A DNA stretch of 43,004 nt from Bacteroidaceae bacterium (GTDB lineage: Bacteria; Bacteroidota; Bacteroidia; Bacteroidales; Bacteroidaceae), in the NCBI GenBank assembly GCA_024684455.1, contig JAIKWU010000041.1:1-43004 (forward strand), read 5' to 3'. Positions 23,389 to 30,695 of this stretch are shown here, piece by piece (the first letter of the stretch is position 1; every line of letters starts with the position of its first letter). A model generated the notes under the pieces. The model was not told the origin of the DNA, searched no databases, and worked only from the letters and a program-made list of their open reading frames with translations. A program made the position numbers and the translations under genes.

Positions 23389-23895
23389 ATGAGCAAGATT
23401 ATTTTGATTACCGGCGGACAACGCTCGGGTAAGAGTGAGAAGGCAGAGGCCCTGGCCCTGTCGCTGAGTGCAAATCCTGTGTACATGGCTACGGCTCATG
23501 TATGGGACGATGAGTTTTATCAGAGAGTGAAGCGCCATCAGGAGCGCCGCGGACCTCAGTGGACGAACATCGAGGAGGAAATCCAACTGTCGCGCCACAA
23601 CCTGACAGGACGTGTCGTGGTGGTGGACTGCGTGACGCTGTGGCTGACGAACTACCTGTACCTCAACAACGATGTGGACGAGGCTCTGGCGGCTGCCAAG
23701 GCAGAGTTTGACCGTCTGGCCAAGCAGGACGCTACGCTGATCTTCGTGACGAACGAAATCGGCAGCGGCGGAACGAGCGACAATGCGGCTCAGCGCACCT
23801 TCACGGACTTGCAGGGCTGGATGAACCAGTACATCGCCCAACGTGCCGATGAAGTGTACTTCATGGTGTCGGGCATCGAAATGAAGATTAAATAA
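23389..23895 (+). CDS. cobU: Adenosylcobinamide kinase / adenosylcobinamide-phosphate guanylyltransferase
   Basis: A 168-residue enzyme that phosphorylates cobinamide and then attaches GMP to activate it for loop assembly. P-loop GGQRSGKS at residues 9-16; YMATAHVWDDEF and RHQERR hold the region of the guanylylated histidine; VVVVDCVTLWLTNYL and VTNEIGSG follow the family pattern. Normal length. It starts 16 bp after cobC, and cobT follows after a short gap. Confidence 0.93.
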   Translation: MSKIILITGGQRSGKSEKAEALALSLSANPVYMATAHVWDDEFYQRVKRHQERRGPQWTNIEEEIQLSRHNLTGRVVVVDCVTLWLTNYLYLNNDVDEALAAAKAEFDRLAKQDATLIFVTNEIGSGGTSDNAAQRTFTDLQGWMNQYIAQRADEVYFMVSGIEMKIK

Positions 23896-23956
23896 CCGCG
23901 CGAAATCTTAGTGCGGTTTGCGACGACGTGAGATTATCTCACCAACGAAGTTTTAC

Positions 23957-25000
23957 ATGAAACCATTCTGCATCGAAGCACCTGACACGGCACTCTTGCC
24001 TGCTATCCGCGAGAAGATTAACAACCTGAACAAACCGAAAGGCTCGCTCGGACGACTGGAGACGTTGGCCGAGCAGGTCTGTTTGGTGCAACAGACGCTG
24101 ACGCCGCTTCTCTGCCATCCTTGTCATCTTCTGTTAGGCGGCGACCACGGCATCGAACGTGAAGGGGTGAGCGTGAGTCCGCGAGAGGTCACATGGCAGC
24201 AGATGCTGAACTTCACCCGTGGCGGTGGCGGCGTCAACATGTTCTGCCGCCAGCACGGATTCAAGTTGCGCATCGTCGATGTGGGCGTCGATTACGACTT
24301 CACAGGTGTCGAGGGTATATTGAATCGCAAGGTGGCGCGTGGTACCCGCAACTTTCTCTACGAGCCTGCCATGACGCAGGAAGAGTTTGACCGAACTATT
24401 GACATCGGTGCAGCCCTTTGTGACGATTGCTACGACGAAGGCTGCAACATCCTGTGCATCGGCGAGATGGGCATTGCGAACACATCGCCGTCGAGCATCT
24501 GGATGAGCCAGTTCTGTCACATTCCCCTCGACGAGTGCATCGGCGCCGGAGCAGGACTTGATACCCCTGGCATCCGCCACAAAAAAGAGATTTTGGCGAA
24601 AGCCCTGGAGAATTATGCCCTCAACTCTCAACACTCAACACTCAACATTCTCAAACACTTCGGCGGTTTCGAGATGATTGCCGCCATCGGCGCTATGTTG
24701 CGTGCAGCAGAGCGGAAGATGCTGGTGATGGTCGATGGGTTTATCATGTCGGCTTGTGCCCTGGCAGCCATGCAGTTGGAGCCTCATGTACGAGACTTTA
24801 TGATATTCGGTCATTGTGGTGACGAGAGCGGTCATCGTCGTATGCTCGATGCGATGCACGCGGAGCCATTGCTGTGCCTGGGTCTGCGTCTGGGCGAAGG
24901 CACAGGTGCGCTTTGCGCCTATCCCATCATCGAGTCGGCGGTTCGTATGGTGAACGAAATGAACAACTTCGACAATGCCAACATTACAAAGTATTTTTAA
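23957..25000 (+). CDS. cobT: Nicotinate-nucleotide--dimethylbenzimidazole phosphoribosyltransferase
   Basis: A 347-residue enzyme that activates the lower-ligand base to alpha-ribazole phosphate. Signatures: INNLNKPKGSLGRLE, LLGGDHGIEREGVS, FTRGGGGVNMFCRQ, GEMGIANTSPSS, GAGAGLDTPG, and the late GHCGDESGH. The ATG at 23957 is preferred over a TTG 39 bp earlier because the earlier residues do not match the family. An ALNSQHSTLNIL segment just before FGGFEMIAAIGA is encoded by tandem CTCAACA heptamers (24621-24656) and looks inserted. Overlaps cobS by 26 bp. Confidence 0.94.
   Translation: MKPFCIEAPDTALLPAIREKINNLNKPKGSLGRLETLAEQVCLVQQTLTPLLCHPCHLLLGGDHGIEREGVSVSPREVTWQQMLNFTRGGGGVNMFCRQHGFKLRIVDVGVDYDFTGVEGILNRKVARGTRNFLYEPAMTQEEFDRTIDIGAALCDDCYDEGCNILCIGEMGIANTSPSSIWMSQFCHIPLDECIGAGAGLDTPGIRHKKEILAKALENYALNSQHSTLNILKHFGGFEMIAAIGAMLRAAERKMLVMVDGFIMSACALAAMQLEPHVRDFMIFGHCGDESGHRRMLDAMHAEPLLCLGLRLGEGTGALCAYPIIESAVRMVNEMNNFDNANITKYF
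24621..24656 (+). repeat. Tandem CTCAACA heptamers inside cobT
   Basis: TCAACTCTCAACACTCAACA and the following CTCAACATTCTCAAACA form a short tandem array, read in frame. A complementary GTTGAGY array is in the CbiP part of the cbiA/cbiP gene at 26847-26878. Confidence 0.65.
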
Positions 25001-25745
25001 TCGTATCTGGGCGGCTTTCATGTTCTTCACACGGTTGCCTTTGTGGAGGTTGCATCAGCCTCCACAGCCTTGCTACAACTCCGTCGTTGAATTCTGGCCG
25101 CTGACGGGCTGGCTGACGGGCGGTGTGATGGCTGCTGTCATCTACTTTGGCAGCATGTGGTTGCCAGTGACGGTGAGTGTGGTGTTGGCCATTGCAGCAC
25201 GTCTCCTGCTGACAGGTGCACTGCACGAGGACGGACTGGCCGATTTCTTCGACGGCATGGGCGGTGGAGGCAATGACCGTGAGCGCATCCTGACCATCAT
25301 GAAGGATTCGCACATCGGCACCTACGGTGTTCTTTCGCTGGCGATTTATGTCCTGACGTTGGTCCTGACGCTCAGTGCCATGCCGCCCGCTATGTCGGCA
25401 CTCTGTATCCTCGCAGCCGATCCTTATGCGAAGATGCTCAGTGCCCAACTCATCCTCATGCTGCCCTATGCACGTACCGAAGACACCGCCAAGAACCACA
25501 CCGTCTATCGACGCTACTCGTGGCTCTCGGGCATCAGTCTGCTACTGCAGGGGCTGTTGCCGATGGCACTCTTTCTTTTTGTGGGCAATCCGAACGAATG
25601 GGCATGGGTGCTCATGTTGCCTGCCGTCACATTCTATTTCCTCTATCTCTTGATTCGCAGTCGTCTCGGAGGTTATACGGGCGACTGCTGCGGTGCCATC
25701 TGTCTGCTGGTCGAACTGACCGTCTGTCTCGCCGCTCTCCTTTGA
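24975..25745 (+). CDS. cobS: Cobalamin synthase (adenosylcobinamide-GDP ribazoletransferase)
   Basis: A 256-residue integral membrane enzyme that joins adenosylcobinamide-GDP to alpha-ribazole (or its phosphate). The family motifs are clear: FFTRLPLWR near the start, GALHEDGLADFFDGMGGG, and RILTIMKDSHIGTYG, with several membrane segments. The start at 24975 overlaps cobT by 26 bp; an alternative is the Met before FFTRLP. It is the last gene of the loop-assembly unit; two strong palindromic hairpins follow. Confidence 0.93.
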   Translation: MPTLQSIFNRIWAAFMFFTRLPLWRLHQPPQPCYNSVVEFWPLTGWLTGGVMAAVIYFGSMWLPVTVSVVLAIAARLLLTGALHEDGLADFFDGMGGGGNDRERILTIMKDSHIGTYGVLSLAIYVLTLVLTLSAMPPAMSALCILAADPYAKMLSAQLILMLPYARTEDTAKNHTVYRRYSWLSGISLLLQGLLPMALFLFVGNPNEWAWVLMLPAVTFYFLYLLIRSRLGGYTGDCCGAICLLVELTVCLAALL

Positions 25746-25764
25746 GTCCAGTGTGAACATACAT

Positions 25765-25842
25765 CCAAGTGCTTGGCGTTCGAACGCTAAGCACTTGGCG
25801 TAATCATGCCAAGCACTTGGAAGAAAATTTCCAAGTGCTTGG
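25765..25842. repeat. Two tandem strong hairpins of the CCAAGTGCTTGG family between convergent genes
   Basis: Hairpin 1: 25765-25780 with 25783-25798, 16 bp with one G-U and a CG loop. Hairpin 2: 25809-25822 with 25829-25842, 14 bp perfect. It fills the gap between the stops of cobS (+) and cbiB (-), where it could end transcription from both sides. Confidence 0.85.
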
Positions 25843-25860
25843 ACGTATCTATACATGTCG

Positions 25861-26748
25861 TTACAAAACGTAACTGAGCGTACAGGTGATGAGGACCATG
25901 AGCACCTCGGTAACAACGGCAATGCGGATGGAGCGCATCATGTCCTGGGTGGTGAGCAGGCGGTCGTTGGTACCGATGTAGGGTTTGTCGAAAGTTTGAC
26001 CGAAATAGTCATGCGGCCCACCGAAACGGCAGTTGAGAATGCCCGCCAAGGCGGCTTCGGGCCATCCGCTGTTGGGGCTGGCATGGCAGCGACCGTAACG
26101 CCAAACAAAGCGGAACAGGGAGAAACGTCCTGTGACGAGAATCATCAGTAGGGCTGTGAGTCGGGCGGGGATGTAGTTGGCAATGTCGTCAATGCGGGCT
26201 GCAATCGTGCCGAAGCGACAGTAGCGTTCGGTGCGATAGCCAATCATCGAGTCGAGGGTGTTGACCATCTTGTAGGCCAACATTCCTGGGGCACCGAGGA
26301 GGATGTACCAGAAGAGGGGGGCGACGACACCGTCGCTGAGGTTCTCGGCGAGGGTTTCGAGAGCGGCTGTGCGGACTTCCTGTGCTGTGAGGTTGGCTGT
26401 GTCACGTCCCACGATGCGTGCTACCTGCTGGCGGCCTTCGTCCAACGAACGGTCAACGGCTATGAAAACCTGTCGCACCTCGCGCATCAGGGTGGTGCCT
26501 GCGAGGCAGAAAAAGACGATGATGAAGTCGCAGTATCGTGGAAGAATCCAGCCAATTCCGAAAGCGAGCAGGATGAGTACAATGGCCATGATGCCTCCCT
26601 TGAGTCGCTGCCACGTTCCTTTGTTGAGCCAGCGTTCTCCCCAACCAATCAGTTTACCGAAGCCGACGACAGGATGCGGAAGCCACGACGGGTCGCCAAG
26701 CAGACGGTCGAGTTCCCAACCGGCTATGAGCATGAGGAGTTTAATCAT
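25861..26748 (-). CDS. cbiB: Adenosylcobinamide-phosphate synthase CbiB
   Basis: A 295-residue polytopic membrane protein that attaches aminopropanol (or its phosphate) to adenosylcobyric acid. Motifs: LDRLLGDPSWLPHPVVGFG near the N-terminus, ALETLAENLSDGVVAPLFW, NTLDSMIGYRTERY, and ASPNSGWPEAALAG. Normal length. The start overlaps the end of the cbiA/cbiP gene by 8 bp, so it is the last gene of the minus-strand unit. Named CbiB here to avoid confusion with the decarboxylase CobD. Confidence 0.94.
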   Translation of the reverse strand: MIKLLMLIAGWELDRLLGDPSWLPHPVVGFGKLIGWGERWLNKGTWQRLKGGIMAIVLILLAFGIGWILPRYCDFIIVFFCLAGTTLMREVRQVFIAVDRSLDEGRQQVARIVGRDTANLTAQEVRTAALETLAENLSDGVVAPLFWYILLGAPGMLAYKMVNTLDSMIGYRTERYCRFGTIAARIDDIANYIPARLTALLMILVTGRFSLFRFVWRYGRCHASPNSGWPEAALAGILNCRFGGPHDYFGQTFDKPYIGTNDRLLTTQDMMRSIRIAVVTEVLMVLITCTLSYVL

Positions 26749-29560
26749 GGCGAATTATCTGGTAAATGCGGTCGATATCGACATGGCGACGCACATGGTC
26801 GGCGAGGAGGTCGTACTGCTGCTCCTTGAAAGAGGAGTAGTCGAAGGTTGAGCGTTGAGCGTTGAGTGTTGAGTGTTGGAGGAGTTCATCCACAAAGGCG
26901 CTGTTGTCGAGAATGCCGTGGAGGTATGTGCCCATGCAACGGGCATCGACGTAGTAACCGTCTGTGCGGCCGTCGTCGAGACGGAAGAGCGGTGAGGCGG
27001 GTGCGTCGCCAAAAGGCTGCGTCGTGCCCATGTGGATTTCGTAGGCTGAAAGTTCCCCCTTATCTTCCTCCGAAAGCATGGCTGCTTTTACCTGGCGGGT
27101 GATTTTCTCTCCTGACAATGTCGTTGTGACGGGCAGGAGTCCGAGGCCTGGGAGGCGTTCGGTGTCACCTTCAACATGGAGCGGGTCGCACACCTCGATG
27201 CCCATCATCTGATAGCCGCCACAGATGCCGAGGACCGTCTTACCGTCGCGATGACAACGGACGATGGTTTCGGCCATGCCGCTCTGACGCAAGTGGTGCA
27301 GGTCGTCAATGGTCGATTTGCTGCCTGGCAGGATAATGATGTCGGCATGGGCAAGGTCGTCGGGTGTGGCGGCATAGTATAGGTGGATGCGTGAGTCGTG
27401 TTCGAGCGGATTGAAGTCGGTGAAGTTGGAAATGTGCTGAAGCATGACGACGGCGACGTTGACGAGTCCTTCGGCCGAGGTTTTCGACTTGGTAGCGAGC
27501 GAGACACTGTCTTCTTCCTCGATGTGTATGTCTTTGAAGTAAGGCACGACACCAAGAACAGGTACGCCGCAGATGTCTTCCAATATTTGACGGCCTTCGT
27601 CGAAGAGGCGCATGTCGCCACGAAACTTGTTGATGACGATGCCGCAGATGCGTCGTCGGTCGTCGTCAGGAAGCAGGGCGATGCTGCCATAGACCGAAGC
27701 AAAGACGCCGCCTCGGTCGATGTCGCCGACGAGGATGACACGGGCATCGGCATGGCGTGCCATCGGCATGTTGACGAGGTCGCTGTCACGTAGATTCAGT
27801 TCGCTGATGCTGCCAGCACCTTCCATGACGATAGGATTGTAACGGGCGGAAAGACGGTCGAAAGCAGCGCAGACCTGCTGACGGAGTTCGTCACGACCCT
27901 CGTGGCGGAAGTAGTCGTAGGCATCACGGCTGCCGATGGGACGTCCGTTAAGGACGACCTGACTGGTGTGGTCGCTCTGTGGCTTCAGCAGCAGAGGGTT
28001 CATGTCGGTGTGGCAGGGAATACCCGCTGCTTCGGCCTGCACGGCCTGAGCGCGACCTATCTCCAGACCCTCAGGCGTGGCGTAAGAGTTAAGCGCCATG
28101 TTCTGTGCCTTGAACGGTGCAGGGTGATAGCCATCCTGCTTGAAGATACGGCAGAAAGCGGCGGCCAGCACGCTCTTGCCCACATCGCTGCCTGTGCCGA
28201 CGAACATTAAAGGGTAATTACTCCCCTCCCTCACAGGGAGGGGCTGGGGGTGGGTCTGGAGAGTCTGCTGGGTCCATAAATGTGTATAACTTGCCACGAC
28301 ATTCTTATAGCGTAAGATGGGGGTGGCGACGGGTCCGCCTTTGGCATTATAGACTTGGAGGTAGGAGGTGGGCTGTGGGTCGAGAAACTGTGAATAATGG
28401 AACTCATGGCCACGGTATTCGCCAGCAGGGAGGGCGAGACCTTGCGCCTGCTCGTCCGTCAGGTTGAAACGGCGATAACCCAGTGAAAGACGGCGGTCTG
28501 CCTTTCTCGCAGAAACACGATGAGGAAGGACACCACACATCTCATACTCGCCGTCGTCGGTGACAATGCTTTGGCACAAGTACATCATGCCTCCACACTC
28601 AGCCACGATGCGTCCGCCACGCTCAGCAAAGGCCTTGATGGCACGGCGTGTCTCCACTTGGGCAGTCAGTGCAGCGGCATGTTTCTCGGGATAGCCACCA
28701 GGCAGGTAGAGCGTGTCAATGCCATCGAACTGCGGCAACTCGGTCTCTGGGTCGAAGAAAGTGACCTGCCCCATCGCGTCGAGCGTCTGCTGATAGATAA
28801 AAGAGAAGGATTCGGCATTGCGGGCAACAAGGGCAGACCCAGCAGACCCACCCCCGGCCCCTCCCTGTGAGGGAGGGGAGTAATTACCCTCATACATTCT
28901 CCTCCCCTCCCTACAAGGGAGGGGGTGGGGGAGAGTCTGTTCCAACAACTCCACCAGTGCATCGATATTGGTCTCCTGCGAGAAATCGAGGCCGAGGTAG
29001 CGGCTGCCCTGTGCCAGTTCGGGACATTTGGGAATGCAGCCCAGACAAGGAAGGTTGACCTCTTTGCAGACATCGCGGAGCATCTGGGCATGGCGCTCAC
29101 TGCCGACCTGATTGAAGAGAATGCCTGCAAAACGCAGATGGTGGTCGTAACGCAGAAAACCTTGCAGCAACGGCACCATCGACCAGGCTGCACTCTTTGC
29201 CTGCACCACCAACACGATGGGCAGGTCCAGCAACCGAGCCACTTCGGCACAGGAGCCGCTCGTGCGGTCATAGCCGTCGAACAGTCCCATCATACCCTCG
29301 ACGATGCACACGTCGGCATCGACAGCATAATGGGCAAAAGTGGACTTCACACCATCCTCGCCTGCCATGAAGGTGTCGAGGTTGATGCTGGGACGTCCGC
29401 AAGCAGCATAGTGGAACTTCGTGTCGATATAATCAGGTCCGCACTTGAACGGCTGCACACGCAGACCACGGCGATGCAGCAGGGCCATCAGTCCGACGGC
29501 AACGGTGGTCTTACCGCTGCCGCTCGTAGGTGCGGCGATGAGAAAGGCTGAGGGAATCAT
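26741..29560 (-). CDS. cbiA/cbiP: Fused cobyrinate a,c-diamide synthase / cobyric acid synthase (CbiA-CbiP)
   Basis: A 939-residue fusion of two glutamine-dependent amidases. Residues 1-433 are CbiA: P-loop APTSGSGKTT, GPDYIDTKFHY, VEGMMGLFDG, and the class I amidotransferase Cys in AECGGMMYLCQ; it amidates side chains a and c. Residues from about 450 are CbiP: FVGTGSDVGKS, KAQNMALNSY, VGDIDRGGVFAS, and Cys in GICGGYQMMG; it amidates b, d, e and g. The join reads THPQPLPVREGSNYPLM and is encoded by a GC-rich palindrome (28212-28258). CbiA also carries a foreign loop of about 30 residues (210-240; PHPLPCREGRR ... SPPSQGGAGGG) from two head-to-head copies of the same element. CbiP could also be translated separately from the ATG at 28209. 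Near its end, tandem GTTGAG heptamers encode another insertion. Confidence 0.92.
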   Translation of the reverse strand: MIPSAFLIAAPTSGSGKTTVAVGLMALLHRRGLRVQPFKCGPDYIDTKFHYAACGRPSINLDTFMAGEDGVKSTFAHYAVDADVCIVEGMMGLFDGYDRTSGSCAEVARLLDLPIVLVVQAKSAAWSMVPLLQGFLRYDHHLRFAGILFNQVGSERHAQMLRDVCKEVNLPCLGCIPKCPELAQGSRYLGLDFSQETNIDALVELLEQTLPHPLPCREGRRMYEGNYSPPSQGGAGGGSAGSALVARNAESFSFIYQQTLDAMGQVTFFDPETELPQFDGIDTLYLPGGYPEKHAAALTAQVETRRAIKAFAERGGRIVAECGGMMYLCQSIVTDDGEYEMCGVLPHRVSARKADRRLSLGYRRFNLTDEQAQGLALPAGEYRGHEFHYSQFLDPQPTSYLQVYNAKGGPVATPILRYKNVVASYTHLWTQQTLQTHPQPLPVREGSNYPLMFVGTGSDVGKSVLAAAFCRIFKQDGYHPAPFKAQNMALNSYATPEGLEIGRAQAVQAEAAGIPCHTDMNPLLLKPQSDHTSQVVLNGRPIGSRDAYDYFRHEGRDELRQQVCAAFDRLSARYNPIVMEGAGSISELNLRDSDLVNMPMARHADARVILVGDIDRGGVFASVYGSIALLPDDDRRRICGIVINKFRGDMRLFDEGRQILEDICGVPVLGVVPYFKDIHIEEEDSVSLATKSKTSAEGLVNVAVVMLQHISNFTDFNPLEHDSRIHLYYAATPDDLAHADIIILPGSKSTIDDLHHLRQSGMAETIVRCHRDGKTVLGICGGYQMMGIEVCDPLHVEGDTERLPGLGLLPVTTTLSGEKITRQVKAAMLSEEDKGELSAYEIHMGTTQPFGDAPASPLFRLDDGRTDGYYVDARCMGTYLHGILDNSAFVDELLQHSTLNAQRSTFDYSSFKEQQYDLLADHVRRHVDIDRIYQIIRHD
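26847..26878 (-). repeat. Tandem GTTGAGY heptamers in the CbiP part
   Basis: GTTGAGCGTTGAGCGTTGAG followed by TGTTGAGTGTTG on the plus strand; it encodes HSTLNAQRSTF on the minus strand near the CbiP C-terminus. Related to the array in cobT. Confidence 0.65.
28212..28258 (+). repeat. GC-rich palindromic element at the CbiA-CbiP junction
   Basis: 47 bp beginning GGGTAATTACTCCCC, with a CTCCCT/AGGGAG palindrome, ending TGGGTCTG. Its reverse complement recurs at 28844-28890 with one mismatch. Confidence 0.9.
28844..28931 (-). repeat. Two head-to-head GC-rich elements within CbiA
   Basis: 28844-28890 is the inverted copy of 28212-28258 (46 of 47 identical). Directly after it, 28898-28931 (CTCCTCCCCTCCCTACAAGG...) is a third, more diverged copy in the opposite orientation. 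The pair is read in frame. Confidence 0.88.
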
Positions 29561-29563
29561 ACG

Positions 29564-30589
29564 TTAATAAGCAGTGCGGTCGCGTTTCATCAGTACCCAA
29601 GCGACGATGGGCGCACCGATGAGTGCCGTGACGGAATTGACAGGTAGGGCGCCTTCGAAACCTGGCAGACGGGCGATGAGGTTGCAGAACAGCGCCAAGA
29701 GTGCGCCCAGCAGCATCGTCGCAGGCATCAGCACACGGTGGTCGCTCTTTCGGAAAATGCCGCGAGCCAGATGCGGCACACTCATGCCGATAAACATGAT
29801 AGGACCGCAATAAGCCGTGACGATAGCGACGAGAATGCCCGAACTGACAATGATGAGCGTCTGCACACGGCGCAGGTTCAGTCCGAGGTTGGTGGCATAT
29901 TCATTGCCCAGCAGCAGGATGTTCATCGGTTTGACGAGCAGCATACTGAGCGGCAGCAAGAAGCACATGAGCAGGACGAAAAGAATCATCTGATCGCCCG
30001 ACACCCGTGCAAAACTGCCTAATCCCCAGACGACGTAAGCCTTCACATCTTCGTCGCTGGCAAAGAACTTCAGCAGACCGACCACTGCATTGACGAGATA
30101 GCCAATCATCACACCGATGATGAGCAGGGTGACATTGCCTGTGACATGATGTGCCACGACGACAATGAGCAGCAGCACAGCCAGCGCACCGATGATGGCA
30201 CTGACCGAAATAGCCACGTCGCCGACATAGCCCATACGGCTCAGCGTCACACCACCCACACTGCCCGACAGCAATACGACGCAGGCCACACCGAGCGACG
30301 CGCCGTTGGAGATACCGAGCACCGACGGACCAGCCAGCGGATTGTGGAACACCGTCTGCATCTGCAGACCGCTGACAGCCAAGCCTGCACCTGCCATGAG
30401 GGCGGTCAGCGCCTGTGGCACACGCGACTGCATGACGATGTTGCGCCAGATTTCGTTCTCTCCGTCGCCCACCAAGATGCGGCACACATCCGTCATCGGG
30501 ATGCGCACCGTGCCGAGCAGCAGGTTGAGGACGAAGAAAGCAACGATGGCAAGCGTCGTCAGCACAAAGAGCAGGATGGTACGTTTCAT
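29564..30589 (-). CDS. btuC: BtuC-like ABC transporter permease (FecCD family)
   Basis: A 341-residue inner-membrane permease with about nine to ten membrane segments. Family motifs: RVPQALTALMAGAGLAVSG, NPLAGPSVLGISNGASLG, GPIMFIGMSVPHLAR, and GALPVNSVTALIGAPIVAW near the C-terminus. This family carries cobalamin, haem and iron-siderophores; the position between btuF-like and cbiA/cbiP genes argues for corrinoids. Only 3 bp separate it from cbiA/cbiP. No ATPase gene (btuD) is in the window, so the energising subunit must be elsewhere. Confidence 0.88.
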   Translation of the reverse strand: MKRTILLFVLTTLAIVAFFVLNLLLGTVRIPMTDVCRILVGDGENEIWRNIVMQSRVPQALTALMAGAGLAVSGLQMQTVFHNPLAGPSVLGISNGASLGVACVVLLSGSVGGVTLSRMGYVGDVAISVSAIIGALAVLLLIVVVAHHVTGNVTLLIIGVMIGYLVNAVVGLLKFFASDEDVKAYVVWGLGSFARVSGDQMILFVLLMCFLLPLSMLLVKPMNILLLGNEYATNLGLNLRRVQTLIIVSSGILVAIVTAYCGPIMFIGMSVPHLARGIFRKSDHRVLMPATMLLGALLALFCNLIARLPGFEGALPVNSVTALIGAPIVAWVLMKRDRTAY

Positions 30590-30620
30590 TATTATTTTTA
30601 CAGAATTGTATTATATTGAA

Positions 30621-30686
30621 AACAGGATTTTAGGATTTTGGAAATGATCGTTTAGGAAAAATCCTATAAATCCCAATAATCCTGTG
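30621..30686. repeat. Imperfect inverted repeat between btuF and btuC
   Basis: ACAGGATTTTAGGATTTTGG on the left and AAATCCTATAAATCC...AATCCTGT on the right can fold together. It lies in the 106-bp gap and may process or attenuate the transcript. Confidence 0.5.
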
Positions 30687-30695
30687 TGTCATCAC

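Noticed and set aside
25765..25842. Possible CRISPR-like array
   Set aside because: The units are palindromic hairpins in alternating orientation with 2-10 bp between them, not direct repeats with unique 30-bp spacers; no cas genes.
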